64,000 bases of DNA from assembly GCF_003957255.1 (NCBI RefSeq), contig NZ_QDIE01000002.1, forward strand, positions 62,001 to 126,000. The letters are read 5' to 3'. A program made the position numbers and the translations under genes. This document shows positions 55,092 to 64,000 of the stretch, in pieces (within the stretch, counting starts at the first letter, position 1; the number at the start of each line of letters is the position of its first letter). Source of the DNA: Actinotignum sanguinis. GTDB taxonomy: Bacteria; Actinomycetota; Actinomycetes; Actinomycetales; Actinomycetaceae. The notes under the pieces were generated by a model that searched no databases, was not told where the DNA came from, and worked only from the letters and a program-made list of their open reading frames with translations.

Positions 55092-55116
55092 GCGCAAAAA
55101 TCAGAATTTTTTGCGC
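55092..55116. promoter_or_regulatory. AT-rich-centre palindrome in the ribF-kinase divergent gap
   Basis: GCGCAAAAA and TTTTTGCGC flank seven bases, 39 bp upstream of ribF and on the far side of the kinase promoter region. TTGACA (55125-55130) follows on the plus strand. The site could be an operator for the sugar genes or a bidirectional terminator. Confidence 0.45.
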
Positions 55117-55142
55117 GCTCGGGCTTGACATTTTTCTGTTAT

Positions 55143-55162
55143 GGCGCGGGGCCTCCCGCGCC
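55143..55162. promoter_or_regulatory. GC-rich hairpin upstream of the PfkB gene
   Basis: GGCGCGGG and CCCGCGCC flank four bases. It lies 12 bp after TTGACA and 132 bp before the kinase start, so it could be part of its leader or of an operator. No T run follows. Confidence 0.35.
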
Positions 55163-55294
55163 CCGTATGCCCCAAAATCCCGGTGATTTTCCAGATAAAC
55201 TGGTACGCGAAGAAAGCGTGCGCAGCGTCGGGCAGCCAGGTTACGGCGCCCCGGGCCTGCGCGCAGGATAGCTGTGGCGATGGGAGGCACACCA

Positions 55295-56248
55295 ATGGCA
55301 CGATTTGTGAGCGCCGGTGAAGCACTTGTAGACATTATTATCCGTGAAGGGGAAACCGGACCCGGCACCGAGGTCGTGGGCGGTTCACTTCTCAATGTGG
55401 CATCCGGTGTTGCCCGGCTCGGCCAGCACGTGGAACTCGCTACCTGGTTCGGGCGTGATGAGCGAGGGGAACGTATCGCCGCGCAGGCCGCCGCCATGGG
55501 TGTGGATATCGTCCCCGGGTCCGACGGCGCCAGCCGCACCACCACCGCGAGCGCCTTCCTCGACGCGGAGGGCCGGGCACGTTATGAGTTCGACGTCGAA
55601 TCGGACTTCCCCGAGATACCGGACCCGGAAACGGTGGGTCACCTGCACTGCGGCTCGTACTCTGCGGTGGTGGGTGCCTCGAGCAAGAAGATTTTGCGTG
55701 CCGTCAAGCGCCAGGCTCTCACCGGCACCGTTTCCTATGATCCGAATGCCCGCCCGGATCTTATGGGTTCTCCCGAAAAGGTGCGGGAGAGCATTGAGGA
55801 ACTGGTGGCACTGTGCGATGTGGTCAAGGCTTCCGACGAGGATCTCGAATGGCTCTACCCCGGTGAGCCGGTGGAGCGAATCATGCGGCGTTGGGTCACC
55901 TCCGGGCCGGGCATGGTGGTGGTAACCCGCGGGCCGTGGGGCGCTTATGTCAAGCTGGCCGGGGAGCGCGATATGCTCGTCGTCGATCCGCTTAATGTGG
56001 AGCTGGGCGACACCGTGGGCGCCGGCGATTCGTTTATGGCCGGAATGCTGGCCGGACTCATGGAGGCCGGGCTTCTCGGATCGGTGGAAGCCAAGCAGCG
56101 CCTGCGTGCAGCCCATTTCTCCGACGTGCGCCCCGCCCTGCACCAGGCGGTTATTACGGCGGGGCTAACCGTCAGCCACGACGGTGCTTACTCCCCCACT
56201 CCCGCGGAGGTAGACACTGTTCGCACCGGCGACCCGGCGCTACGTTAA
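55295..56248 (+). CDS. PfkB-family carbohydrate kinase
   Basis: A 317-residue ribokinase-fold sugar kinase. The N-terminal GGSLLNVASGVARLG is the first PfkB signature and DTVGAGDSFMAGMLAGL the second, with the catalytic Asp in GAGDS. The substrate-binding region resembles fructokinases, but the substrate cannot be fixed. The ATG at 55295 has GGGAGG seven bases upstream. It forms a two-gene unit with the DUF4862 gene 23 bp downstream and is oriented against the surrounding truB-ribF genes. Confidence 0.9.
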   Translation: MARFVSAGEALVDIIIREGETGPGTEVVGGSLLNVASGVARLGQHVELATWFGRDERGERIAAQAAAMGVDIVPGSDGASRTTTASAFLDAEGRARYEFDVESDFPEIPDPETVGHLHCGSYSAVVGASSKKILRAVKRQALTGTVSYDPNARPDLMGSPEKVRESIEELVALCDVVKASDEDLEWLYPGEPVERIMRRWVTSGPGMVVVTRGPWGAYVKLAGERDMLVVDPLNVELGDTVGAGDSFMAGMLAGLMEAGLLGSVEAKQRLRAAHFSDVRPALHQAVITAGLTVSHDGAYSPTPAEVDTVRTGDPALR

Positions 56249-56271
56249 GTATTATTTTGGAAGGAAAATAA

Positions 56272-57171
56272 ATGACACTCCCCTTCGTTGTTGGGGCGTA
56301 TGCTTCGCTCCCCGAACCCGCCTCGCAGCCCGATTACTATCACCTGCTGGCGGAGCAGGAATGGGTCTCCGGAATCGAGATTCCTTTCCCCGGAGTCCTG
56401 GCCAGCGATGCCAAGTCCATCGCGGATGTCATCGCCCCGCACTGGACGTTTAACACAATTACCGCGATTCCCGGAACCATGCAGAACATCGGGAAAAACC
56501 CGGCTTTCGGACTGGCTTCCCCCGACGAGGAGGGCCGCGCGGCCGCCCTCGCTTTCACGGGCAAGATTCGGGACGCCGTTGCTTCCCTCGCCCAGCTCAG
56601 TGGCCGCCCCGTCATCACGAAGGTGCAGCTCCATTCAGCACCCACAAAGCAGGCCGACGGCGCAGCTTTCCGCGCCTCCCTTACCGAGCTAGCGAAGTGG
56701 GATTGGTCCGGGGCGGTTCCCGTGATCGAGCATTGTGACCGCTATATCGAAGGTCAGGCTCCGGAAAAGGGCTTCCTTGCCCTCGAGGAAGAAATTGCTC
56801 TCTGCCAGGAGCTAAGCCTGGGTATCCACATCAACTGGGGGCGCTCCGCACTCGAAGAACGCAGCGCGGACACGGCTTTCGCGCATATCAAGGCATGCGG
56901 CGAGGCGGGTGTGCTTGCCGGTCTCATGTTCTCCGGAGCGGGCCCGGCAGAAACCCAGTACGGCTACGCCTGGATTGACGGACATCTGCCCTCGCAGACT
57001 GATGAGCCGACGTCGATTATGACGGCGGAAGAAATCACCCGCTGCGCCAATGCTGCTCGCGAGGGCGGGGCGCAGTACCTGGGGGCCAAGATCTGCGTGC
57101 CAGCCAATGCTTCTTTGCCTGAGCGCGTTGCCATGCTTGAGCATATCCACCGTGCCGCGGTAGCGAACTAA
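56272..57171 (+). CDS. DUF4862-type protein, TIM-barrel-like
   Basis: A 299-residue cytosolic protein. The start (TLPFVVGAYASLP), EIPFPGVLA, PVIEHCDRY and LGIHINWGRSALE resemble the DUF4862 family and, more loosely, sugar-phosphate isomerase/epimerase barrels. Acidic and His residues in EHCD and HINWGRS are candidate metal or substrate ligands. It is translated right after the PfkB kinase (AAGGAAA ribosome site) and followed by a strong terminator, so the pair is a self-contained unit. An enzymatic role on the kinase substrate or product is inference. Confidence 0.65.
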   Translation: MTLPFVVGAYASLPEPASQPDYYHLLAEQEWVSGIEIPFPGVLASDAKSIADVIAPHWTFNTITAIPGTMQNIGKNPAFGLASPDEEGRAAALAFTGKIRDAVASLAQLSGRPVITKVQLHSAPTKQADGAAFRASLTELAKWDWSGAVPVIEHCDRYIEGQAPEKGFLALEEEIALCQELSLGIHINWGRSALEERSADTAFAHIKACGEAGVLAGLMFSGAGPAETQYGYAWIDGHLPSQTDEPTSIMTAEEITRCANAAREGGAQYLGAKICVPANASLPERVAMLEHIHRAAVAN

Positions 57172-57199
57172 CCGCACATTATCGCTAGCGCGTGCATCA

Positions 57200-57240
57200 C
57201 CCCGCGCCGGTTACCTTCACGGCACCGGCGCGGGGATTTT
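57200..57240 (+). terminator. Rho-independent terminator of the PfkB-DUF4862 unit
   Basis: CCCCGCGCCGG (57200-57210) and CCGGCGCGGGG (57225-57235) form an 11-bp stem, followed on the plus strand by ATTTTTA. Confidence 0.9.
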
Positions 57241-57247
57241 TATGCAC

Positions 57248-58357
57248 CTACACGCCGAGGGGGAATACTGTGGCCGGCCGGAAGGTATCCCCGTGCCGGC
57301 GCGCAACCGCAACAAGGTCATCGCCGCGCAGCAGGGCTACGGTGCCAGCTTCACTTCCTGCCCTGGAATCGTCTGCCTGTACCTCTGGGGCGAGCTCATC
57401 CTCTGGCACGGTTCCTCCAGCAGGCGCCACTTCTCTCCCCCGTGCCTGAAGGAATTGGCCGTGGCGCACGGATTCAGCTTCGGCTAGGTCAATCTGCACC
57501 GTCGGCAGCGCACGAACCGCCACCTGCGCCAGCGGGATAACAGGGGGCTGTGCCCCGCTCTCTACCAGTTGTGCTAGTTCCGCTATGCTCACCGCTTCGG
57601 CTTGGCTGAAGCCACCCACGCGGGTGCGTCGCAGCGCGCTCATGAGGGCCGCACTTCCCAGTGCTATCCCGGTATCCCGGGCAAGGGCACGGACGTAGGT
57701 GCCCGAAGAGCAGCTCACTTCCACATCAACATCGGCAACCGACACAGATGGTGCGTGAGCTTCTACCTCATGCATCCCATCCCCCAGAGCCGCACCATCC
57801 AGCGCCGCTATGCTACTGATCTCCACGTGGCGCCACCGAAGCTCCCCGCTACGCTCCAGCCGAGCAATATGGACCGGCACCGCCTCGAGCGCCACCTCCT
57901 GGCCAGCTCGAGCCAGGTCATAGGCCCGCTTGCCAGCGATCTTCTTGGCCGAATACGCCGAAGGCACCTGGGAGATATCACCCTGGAGGGAGGAGAGAGC
58001 AGCGTCAAGCTGCGCCGTCGTACCGGAAAAACCTGGAGCGGACGTGACGGTACCCGTGCAGTCCTCGGTATCGGAGCCGATGCCGAGCGTAAACGTGGAC
58101 CGGTAGTCTTTATTAGCCCCGCTCAGGTAGGTGAGGAGACGGGTACCTGCGCCGACGCCCACCACGAGCACCCCGGTGGCCATCGGGTCAAGAGTACCGG
58201 CGTGCCCAACTTTACGGGTGGCGCATAGACGACGCAGCGCCGCAACAACGTCGTGGGAGGTCACTCCGGCGGGTTTATCAATGACCAGGACGCCGCTCGG
58301 CGCCGGGTGCTGCGCGCGCGGCAGCTCAGGCCAAGGATTCGGGCGCATCGGTTTCAC
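57248..58357 (-). CDS. truB: tRNA pseudouridine(55) synthase
   Basis: Makes pseudouridine 55 in the T loop of tRNAs. LVIDKPAGVTSHDVVAAL, then KVGHAGTLDPMATGVLVVG with the catalytic Asp, and CSSGTYVRALARD are conserved. A C-terminal PUA-like domain ends with VALLRGDDLVAVARR and has a Glu/Ala-rich insertion. The GTG at 58357 has GGAGG six bases upstream and gives VKPMRPNPWPEL; an ATG three codons later is possible. It overlaps the rbfA end by 32 bp. Confidence 0.93.
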   Translation of the reverse strand: MKPMRPNPWPELPRAQHPAPSGVLVIDKPAGVTSHDVVAALRRLCATRKVGHAGTLDPMATGVLVVGVGAGTRLLTYLSGANKDYRSTFTLGIGSDTEDCTGTVTSAPGFSGTTAQLDAALSSLQGDISQVPSAYSAKKIAGKRAYDLARAGQEVALEAVPVHIARLERSGELRWRHVEISSIAALDGAALGDGMHEVEAHAPSVSVADVDVEVSCSSGTYVRALARDTGIALGSAALMSALRRTRVGGFSQAEAVSIAELAQLVESGAQPPVIPLAQVAVRALPTVQIDLAEAESVRHGQFLQARGREVAPAGGTVPEDELAPEVQADDSRAGSEAGTVALLRGDDLVAVARRHGDTFRPATVFPLGV

Positions 58358-58859
58358 GAGATGCCTCCGGAGCAGATGTCGCATGAGGAAGCGACGGAGC
58401 CTCAGAGTCTGACGGTGCGGCGGCGCCGTCGTCCTCCGTTACCTCACGGGGTTTGCGGTAGGGATCAGCCTCCCCCGCGTATTCCTTGCCCTCCGCGTTG
58501 CGCGCCAGTTCGGCATCACGGTGCAGCGCCGCGGCCAGAACATCCTCGAAGGTGCGAGCACCTTCGGGCAGTTCGTCTGCCACAAATTCCAGGGTCGGGG
58601 TGAGCCGCAAACCGAGCTGGCGGCCCACTTCCGAACGCAGCGCACCCTTGGCCGCCTCCAGTCCGCGAGCAGCGTCTTTCACCTGGTGTTCGTGCCCGAT
58701 CGCCGTGAAGAATACGGTGGCGTGCTGGAGGTCGCCGGTTACCCGGGTATCGGTGATAGTCACCATGGTCAGGCGCGGATCTTTCATACGGGTATTAATG
58801 GTTTGCGCCACGATCTGCTGGATACGTTTCGCCACCCGTTCCGCACGGGGATTAGCCAT
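58326..58859 (-). CDS. rbfA: Ribosome-binding factor A
   Basis: Late 30S assembly factor that binds the 5' region of 16S rRNA. The KH-like fold covers about residues 1-115 (RVAKRIQQIVAQTINTRMKDPRL, then VTITDTRVTGDLQHATVF and LRLTPTLEFVADELPEGA). The protein is 177 residues, with a polar Glu/Ala/Ser tail of about 50 residues that includes DDGAAAPSD, a coding copy of the dispersed ACGACGGCGC word. AAAGGAGACG precedes the ATG. Confidence 0.93.
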   Translation of the reverse strand: MANPRAERVAKRIQQIVAQTINTRMKDPRLTMVTITDTRVTGDLQHATVFFTAIGHEHQVKDAARGLEAAKGALRSEVGRQLGLRLTPTLEFVADELPEGARTFEDVLAAALHRDAELARNAEGKEYAGEADPYRKPREVTEDDGAAAPSDSEAPSLPHATSAPEASRETDAPESLA

Positions 58860-58887
58860 CTTCGTCTCCTTTATTGCTGGTGGATAC

Positions 58888-58930
58888 GGTGCGGCCCGCC
58901 AGCGCCAGTGGCGAGCCGGCGGGCCGCACC
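58888..58930. terminator. Large hairpin between infB and rbfA
   Basis: GGTGCGGCCCGCC (58888-58900) pairs with GGCGGGCCGCACC (58918-58930), 13 bp without mismatch. The loop holds a smaller CGCC-AGT-GGCG hairpin. No T run follows. It may reduce read-through from infB or protect its 3' end. Confidence 0.55.
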
Positions 58931-58957
58931 ATTCCTCAGGACAGTCAGGACAGACCC

Positions 58958-61900
58958 CTAGCTACGGGCCTTCTCCTGCATCTCGAAGGTTTCAATAATG
59001 TCGCCTTCGTGAATATCGCGATAGCCGAGCGTAATACCGCATTCGTAGCCTTCGCGCACTTCGGTGACATCGTCCTTTTCGCGGCGCAGCGAAACAATTT
59101 CGAGTTCGGGTTGAACCACGACACCGTCGCGCACCAACCGTGCCTTCGCCCCGCGCTTGATCGCGCCGGTGCGGACAATCGAACCGGCAATGGTGCCGGC
59201 CTTGCCCGAACGGAAGAGCTGGCGCACTTCGGCGCTGCCCAGCTGGACTTCTTCGAGGACGGGCTTGAGCATGCCCTTGAGGGCCGCTTCCACTTCCTCG
59301 ATGGCTTGGTAGATGACCGAGTAGAACTTCATCTCCACGCCTTCGCGTTCGGCCAGATCCGCCACGCGTTCCGCCGGGCGCACATTGAAGCCGATAATGA
59401 CGGCGTTATCAACGGTCGCGAGATTGACGTCGTTCTGGGTGATGGCACCCACGCCACGGTGGATAATCTGCAGCGCCACTTCGTCGTCGACCTCAATATC
59501 GAGGAGCGAGGATTCCAGTGCTTCCACGGCACCGGAGGAATCACCCTTGATAATAAGGTTGAGCGTTTCGACGCTGCCTTCCTTGAGGACGTCGCCGAGG
59601 TTCTCCAGCGAGACACGCTTGCGCCGCCTGGCGAGGGAAGCCGCCCGTTGGGCCGACTCGCGCTGTTCTGCGATTTGGCGTGCGGTGCGTTCGTCGTCCG
59701 CCACCAGGAAAGCATCACCCGCGGAAGGCACCGCATCCAGGCCGAGGACCTGCACCGGCATAGAAGGACCAGCTTCCTTGACCGGGTTGCCACTGGCATC
59801 AAACATCGCACGCACGCGCCCGTGGGCAATACCCACCACAATCGGATCGGAGATCCGCAGCGTACCGGTCTGCACCAAAGCAGTAATAACCGAGCCGCGG
59901 CCCTGATCGAGCTTGGCTTCAATAGCAACACCGCGCGCGGTACGATCCGGGTTAGCCTTGAGCTCCAATTCGGCATCCGCAACGTAGAGGATGGCTTCGA
60001 GGAGATCGTCGATACCGATACGCTGCTTAGCCGACACGTCAAGGAACATGGTGTCCCCGCCGTATTCTTCGGCAATGAGTCCGTATTCGGTGAGCTGACT
60101 GCGCACCTTCTGCGGATTAGCACCCTCCACGTCGATCTTATTGACCGCGACAATGATCTTCACACCCGCGGATTGCGCGTGGTTGATAGCTTCCACAGTC
60201 TGGGGCATCACGCCGTCGTCAGCGGCGACCACGAGGATCGCGATATCGGTAATATCCGCACCGCGGGCACGCATCTGGGTGAAGGCTTCGTGACCGGGGG
60301 TATCGATGAACGTAATTGCCCGGGTTTCGCCTTCGTATTCGATATCGGTCTGGAAAGCACCGATGGCCTGGGTAATACCGCCTGATTCGGTACCTTCCAC
60401 CCGTGAATGGCGGAAAGCGTCGAGGAGCTTCGTTTTACCGTGATCCACGTGGCCCATAACGGTAACAACCGGGGGACGCGGCTTGAGGTTCTCTTCGTCT
60501 TCCAGGAGCTCTTCTTCTTCGAGGTTGATATCGAAGCTCTCCAGGATTTCGCGATCCTCATCTTCGGCGGACAAAACTTCCACCTCGTAGCCGAGTTCGG
60601 CGCCCAGCAGCTTGAAGGTATCTTCATCCAGCGACTGGTTCATCGTGGCCATTTCACCCATGCGGAAGAGCACGGTAATGAGGGCCGCAGAGGAGGCACC
60701 GATACGCTCGGCGAAGTCCGCCAACGAAGCCCCTTGGCGCAGGCGCACCACCGTGGAGCCATCCCCGCGCGGAACCTGGACGCCGGAAAGCATCGGCGAG
60801 GACTGTGCTTCGTATTCTTCGCGCCGGGTCCGCTTGGACTTGCGGCCGCCGCCACCGCCGCGGCGCCCGAAAGCACCTGCGGTGGAACCGCCGCGCGAAC
60901 GCCCGCCACTGCGGGTGAAACCGCCCGTAGGCCGACCCTGACCGCCGCGGTTCTGACCGCCACCAGCCGGGCCGCGCCCGCGGCCACCGCCGCGACCGCC
61001 CCGCCCTGAGGAAGGAGCACCGGCCATCTGGTTGGGCATCATCGCCGGCGAGGGACGCGAACCACCGTGCCCGCGCCCACCACCGGAACGCTGCCCGCCA
61101 CCGTGGTTGTTTTGATGTGCACCAGGGCGCGGAGTACCCGCACTCTTGCGCCCGCCACCGGGACGGGGCATACCCTGCGAGGTGGCATAAGGATTATTGC
61201 CGGGCCGCGGACCGCGCCCGCCACCGGGACGGGGCATACCCTGCGAGGTGGCGTAGGGGTTGTTCCCGGGCCGCGGGGTGCGCTGATCGGCTTCGGCACG
61301 CGCGGCCTTGGCGGATTTCACCGCACCGCGCGGGGTAGGAATATTGGAACGGCCGGCGTGCCCAGTTTCGTGGGACTTTCCGCCGCCGTGCGCGGCATCG
61401 GAGCCGTGCGCGGATCCCGTGTCCCCAGACTTTCCGGACGGTGCAGGCGCGCCGGGCTTAGGAGCCGGTTTCGGTGCGGCCTGCTGCGGGCCGGGCTTGC
61501 CGGGCTTCGGAGCCGCACCACCGTGAGCGCTGTGAGTGCCAGCTGCGGAGCCGGGCTTGGGCGCGCCAGCAGCGCCAGTGCCGCTAGCGGTTCCGGCAGC
61601 GCCTGCCACCGCGGTCGGAGTGGGCGCCGCGGCGCTATTCGAATGCGGTTTGGCCGGAGCCGGCTTCGGGCCGGGCTTGGGCGCACCGGTACCAGTACCA
61701 GCAGCAGTTCCGGCATCCCCGGAGTTCGCGGCAGCCTTCGCCTGCGCCGTCACATCGACAATCGAGGCTGAACCGGCGGGCATATCCACCGCATCGGGTG
61801 CCACGGGGTGCTTACGGACCGGCTTGCGCGGCGCCGGCTTACCGCTCCCCTTGGATTCAACCAATTCGGGATGCGCTTCAAAGTATTCACGTGCTTTACG

Positions 61901-62029
61901 CACGACAGGTGCCTCAATGGTGGACGAGGCAGATTTGACGAATTCGCCATTCTCTTTGAGTGTGGCCAGCAGCTTCTTGCTGGTCACCCCCAGTTCTTTG
62001 GCGAGTTCATGGACGCGGACTTTTGCCAC
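58958..62029 (-). CDS. infB: Translation initiation factor IF-2
   Basis: GTPase that brings fMet-tRNA to the 30S subunit. A conserved N-terminal IF2-N motif ([21 protein letters not shown]) is followed by a 350-residue Ala/Pro/Gly/Arg-rich region, including GGRGPR-type repeats. The G domain starts with [19 protein letters not shown] near 520; DTPGHEAF and VNKID follow, then domains II-IV. Length 1023 is in the actinobacterial range. The GTG start has AAGGAG upstream. Confidence 0.97.
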   Translation of the reverse strand: MAKVRVHELAKELGVTSKKLLATLKENGEFVKSASSTIEAPVVRKAREYFEAHPELVESKGSGKPAPRKPVRKHPVAPDAVDMPAGSASIVDVTAQAKAAANSGDAGTAAGTGTGAPKPGPKPAPAKPHSNSAAAPTPTAVAGAAGTASGTGAAGAPKPGSAAGTHSAHGGAAPKPGKPGPQQAAPKPAPKPGAPAPSGKSGDTGSAHGSDAAHGGGKSHETGHAGRSNIPTPRGAVKSAKAARAEADQRTPRPGNNPYATSQGMPRPGGGRGPRPGNNPYATSQGMPRPGGGRKSAGTPRPGAHQNNHGGGQRSGGGRGHGGSRPSPAMMPNQMAGAPSSGRGGRGGGRGRGPAGGGQNRGGQGRPTGGFTRSGGRSRGGSTAGAFGRRGGGGGRKSKRTRREEYEAQSSPMLSGVQVPRGDGSTVVRLRQGASLADFAERIGASSAALITVLFRMGEMATMNQSLDEDTFKLLGAELGYEVEVLSAEDEDREILESFDINLEEEELLEDEENLKPRPPVVTVMGHVDHGKTKLLDAFRHSRVEGTESGGITQAIGAFQTDIEYEGETRAITFIDTPGHEAFTQMRARGADITDIAILVVAADDGVMPQTVEAINHAQSAGVKIIVAVNKIDVEGANPQKVRSQLTEYGLIAEEYGGDTMFLDVSAKQRIGIDDLLEAILYVADAELELKANPDRTARGVAIEAKLDQGRGSVITALVQTGTLRISDPIVVGIAHGRVRAMFDASGNPVKEAGPSMPVQVLGLDAVPSAGDAFLVADDERTARQIAEQRESAQRAASLARRRKRVSLENLGDVLKEGSVETLNLIIKGDSSGAVEALESSLLDIEVDDEVALQIIHRGVGAITQNDVNLATVDNAVIIGFNVRPAERVADLAEREGVEMKFYSVIYQAIEEVEAALKGMLKPVLEEVQLGSAEVRQLFRSGKAGTIAGSIVRTGAIKRGAKARLVRDGVVVQPELEIVSLRREKDDVTEVREGYECGITLGYRDIHEGDIIETFEMQEKARS
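61149..61280. repeat. 66-bp tandem duplication in the infB N-terminal region
   Basis: Two adjacent copies of a 66-bp unit (offset 66, for example starts at 61149 and 61215) encode a 22-residue repeat that includes [17 protein letters not shown]. The two copies differ at a few silent or conservative positions. Confidence 0.8.
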
Positions 62030-62156
62030 AGTTCTCCTTCGTTGGGCCCGGCAAAAGTGCGCGCGGACCCGTTAAATCCGGTTGTTCATCGTTGGGTACT
62101 CATCGGGTGCCCATCAGCTTCCAACCCGCTTTCTTGGTCTCGGGTTTTCGCTCCGC

Positions 62157-62414
62157 TCACGCGAGCGAACTGATTAATTTTGTTACGGCATGCGGAGGAA
62201 GAACGACGGCGCAGCGAAAAGCATGCGCAAGTTGTCCTGTCCGCATTCCCCTGGCTAGACAGTCAGGGCGGGCGTGCACCCACGCTCCCCGACCGGGCAG
62301 CCGTTGTTCTTTATCCACAACAACTCCCGCTTCGGTTAGCGCTAAGCGCACCAGATCCTCCCGGGCGGCACGCTGACGGCACCCCACGCACATGCGCGGA
62401 TTTTTAGCCATCAT
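62157..62414 (-). CDS. ylxR: YlxR-family (DUF448) RNA-binding protein
   Basis: An 85-residue basic protein with the family signature RMCVGCRQRAAREDLVRL at the N-terminus and GRGAWVHARPDCL in the middle. YlxR proteins bind RNA, have been linked to RNase P modulation, and always sit between nusA and infB. The start is MM; either Met may be used. The coding sequence contains a perfect TTATCCACA (62311-62319), probably by chance. Confidence 0.93.
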   Translation of the reverse strand: MMAKNPRMCVGCRQRAAREDLVRLALTEAGVVVDKEQRLPGRGAWVHARPDCLARGMRTGQLAHAFRCAVVLPPHAVTKLISSLA

Positions 62415-62463
62415 CCCACCGCCTCGAAATTCACACCCTATCTATTTTAGCGGCAAGATGCTA

Positions 62464-63546
62464 CTAGCGCACGTCATCATGCGACTGTGCCGCGTGATCT
62501 TCCCCGTGTTCAGCTCCGCTGGTTGGTTCACCATCGGAAATTTCCACAGCGGGAGTTTCTTGCACATCGGATTCTTTACGAATATCGATGGACCATCCGG
62601 TGAGCTTAGCTGCCAGGCGCACATTCTGCGCTTCTTTACCGATAGCGAGGGATGCCTGCCCATCGGGAACGATGGCCCGTGCCTGACGCTTCTCCGCGGA
62701 GATGATATCCACCCGGGTTACCTTCGCGGGGGACAGTGACGCGGCGATAAAGACCGCCGGGTCGTCGTTGTAGTCAACGATGTCAATTTTTTCTCCGCCC
62801 AGCTCCGTGGTAACCGCACGCACGCGCTGCCCGTTGTGACCAATACATGCACCCTTGGCATTGACCTCCGGATCCTCAGCGTACACGGCGAGCTTGGAGC
62901 GATGCCCCGCTTCGCGCGCGAGCGCCACAAGTTCCACGGTCCCGCTAGCAATTTCAGGCACTTCCAGTTCGAAGAGACGGCGCACAAAATCCGGGTGGGT
63001 ACGCGAGAGCCGAATAGAAGCGCCGCGGCTGGTCACCACTACGTCCAAGACAAGGGCGCGGATACGATCTCCCCGATTGAGATGTTCGGTCGGAACCTGT
63101 TCTTCAGCTCGCAAAATAGCTTCGTGATCCCCTACCTCCACGAGGAGATCACGGGAGAAGCTATCGCGCCCAGCCCGGCCCTGCACCACGCCGGAAATAA
63201 TGTCACCTTGCTTATTTTTGAAGGAGCCGAGAACGCGATTCGCTTCGGCTTCCTTGAGTCGCTGGGCGATAACGGATTTCGCCGTCGCCGTTGCAATGCG
63301 CCCAAAATCGTGCGGGGTGTCATCGAATTCACCGACGACGTTACCCTCGTCATCAATTTCCGGAGCCCACACCACGATTTTACCGGTGCGCCGATCCATA
63401 TCGACCCGAGCCCCGCGAATCGCACCGGGCACCCGCGCATAGGCATGCAGCAAGGCATCTTCAATTGCTTCGACGAGTACATCGGAGCTCAGACCAAGTT
63501 CACTTTCCAGGGCCCGCAGCTCGTTCATGTGAATTTGAATATCCAC
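62464..63546 (-). CDS. nusA: Transcription termination/antitermination factor NusA
   Basis: RNA polymerase-associated factor. The N-terminal domain (MNELRALESELGLSSDVLVEAI region) is followed by S1 (GDIISGVVQGRAGRDSF), KH1 (RRLFELEVPEIASGTV) and KH2 (EKRQARAIVPDGQASLAIGKEGQN-like AIVPDGQASLAIGKEAQNV). There is no C-terminal acidic repeat, as usual for actinobacteria. Length 360. GGAG precedes the GTG. It follows rimP by eight bases. Confidence 0.96.
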   Translation of the reverse strand: MDIQIHMNELRALESELGLSSDVLVEAIEDALLHAYARVPGAIRGARVDMDRRTGKIVVWAPEIDDEGNVVGEFDDTPHDFGRIATATAKSVIAQRLKEAEANRVLGSFKNKQGDIISGVVQGRAGRDSFSRDLLVEVGDHEAILRAEEQVPTEHLNRGDRIRALVLDVVVTSRGASIRLSRTHPDFVRRLFELEVPEIASGTVELVALAREAGHRSKLAVYAEDPEVNAKGACIGHNGQRVRAVTTELGGEKIDIVDYNDDPAVFIAASLSPAKVTRVDIISAEKRQARAIVPDGQASLAIGKEAQNVRLAAKLTGWSIDIRKESDVQETPAVEISDGEPTSGAEHGEDHAAQSHDDVR

Positions 63547-63554
63547 GATTTCTC

Positions 63555-64000
63555 CTACTCTTCCTCGCCGTCGCGATGGAATTCAATATCAACACGGGCC
63601 CGTTCCACCCGGCCAATGGGTAAGCGCCGTTCCGCTCCCCCATTATCCGGTGCGAGGACGAGAGTATCCCCCTCAACGGCGCGCAACCTGGTCACGATCT
63701 CATCCTCACCGGAGGGCGTCAAACGCAGCAGGCGCCCCACGACGCGGGAAAAGTGGCGCGGTTCCACGAGTGGACGGGTGGCACCGGGGGTGGACACTTC
63801 AAGGTTATAGGCACCCTGAACGAGGTCGACGTCGTCCAAACGCGCGGAAATAAGACGCGAAACGTCGGTCAGTTGATCCGAGCCAACACCGCCGGGACCG
63901 CTGGGGAGATCGACCGTAACTTGGACGACGGCGCGCCCGCCGGCACGCCCCACCGTTACGCCTTCCAGATAGAGCCCGCATCGGGAGACAAGAGGTTCAA
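63555..64000 (-). CDS. rimP: Ribosome maturation factor RimP, N-terminus beyond window
   Basis: The visible part reads EPLVSRCGLYLEGVTVG at the window edge, then VQVTVDLPSGPGGVGSDQL, ISARLDD, NLEVSTPGATRPL and RVVGRLL. These match RimP, needed for 30S maturation. The open frame continues to the window end on the minus strand; the first residues are missing. An internal GTG at 63953 is not the start. It heads the rimP-nusA-ylxR-infB operon. Confidence 0.92.
   Translation of the reverse strand, partial: EPLVSRCGLYLEGVTVGRAGGRAVVQVTVDLPSGPGGVGSDQLTDVSRLISARLDDVDLVQGAYNLEVSTPGATRPLVEPRHFSRVVGRLLRLTPSGEDEIVTRLRAVEGDTLVLAPDNGGAERRLPIGRVERARVDIEFHRDGEEE

Noticed and set aside
55054-55294. FMN riboswitch upstream of ribF
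   Set aside because: No RFN-element core sequences are recognisable, and ribF has a short leader with its own ribosome site.
62311-62319. Perfect DnaA box inside ylxR
   Set aside because: Single site within coding sequence, no partner box nearby; chance is likely.

Overview
The window is 64 kb of chromosomal core from a high-GC Gram-positive bacterium (Actinomycetota). The evidence is an mraZ-to-divIVA division and wall cluster without ftsA, and linked Wag31/DivIVA, SepF and YggT. DUF3040, DUF3046, PAC2, HelD-type and ClgR-type proteins, GAAC-N4-GTTC LexA boxes and many GTG starts point the same way. MurE carries DDPH where meso-DAP enzymes have DNPR, so L-Lys or L-Orn in the wall peptide is likely. 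Together these suggest the Actinomycetaceae, but genus is not decided here.

Layout. 1-19.7 kb (all minus strand) is one dcw cluster read right to left: mraZ, rsmH, ftsL-like, ftsI-type PBP, murE, murF, mraY, murD, ftsW, murG, murC, ftsQ, ftsZ, pgeF, sepF, yggT, divIVA, lspA, an RluD-type synthase and a GNAT gene cut by the window edge. Most junctions overlap by 1-8 bp. Control elements lie before mraZ (GTGGA boxes), ftsZ (promoter, repeats, leader palindrome) and divIVA (tandem repeat). 20-34.7 kb is a mixed block: DUF3040, dinB, a spermidine-synthase-like protein, PAC2, a HelD-type helicase, a fatty-acyl-CoA ligase with an unusual tail, nrdR, a LysM protein, lexA, a DinG-type helicase and hflX. 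34.8-47 kb holds an RsmC-like methyltransferase, miaA, recX, recA, DUF3046, a ClgR-like regulator, the CinA C-terminal domain, pgsA, ftsK, rnj, dapA and dapB. 47-64 kb holds an RG-rich ABC-class ATPase, an M16 peptidase, pnp, rpsO, a YvlD-like membrane protein, ribF, a PfkB kinase with a DUF4862 gene, truB, rbfA, infB, ylxR, nusA and rimP (cut by the edge).

How it works together. The left part builds lipid II (MurC-F, MraY, MurG), polymerises it at the septum (FtsW, PBP, FtsQ, FtsL) and organises the division ring and pole (FtsZ, SepF, DivIVA). DapA and DapB feed lysine/DAP synthesis. The recA, lexA and recX genes form an SOS unit with visible LexA boxes. The right end is the nusA-infB translation operon with ribosome and RNA maturation genes.

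No CRISPR array, prophage, insertion sequence, rRNA or tRNA was seen. No complete new system stands out. The least ordinary signals are at DNA level: a dispersed word with core ACGACGGCGC, a 31-bp exact repeat shared by the ftsZ upstream region and the ftsK linker, iterated AACGGTGC boxes at the ftsZ promoter, a second inverted group of MraZ-like boxes, and a recurrent TANNNT-N6/7-start arrangement that suggests leaderless mRNAs. At protein level the most unusual are the FadD tail, the RG-rich ABC ATPase and the PfkB-DUF4862 pair.
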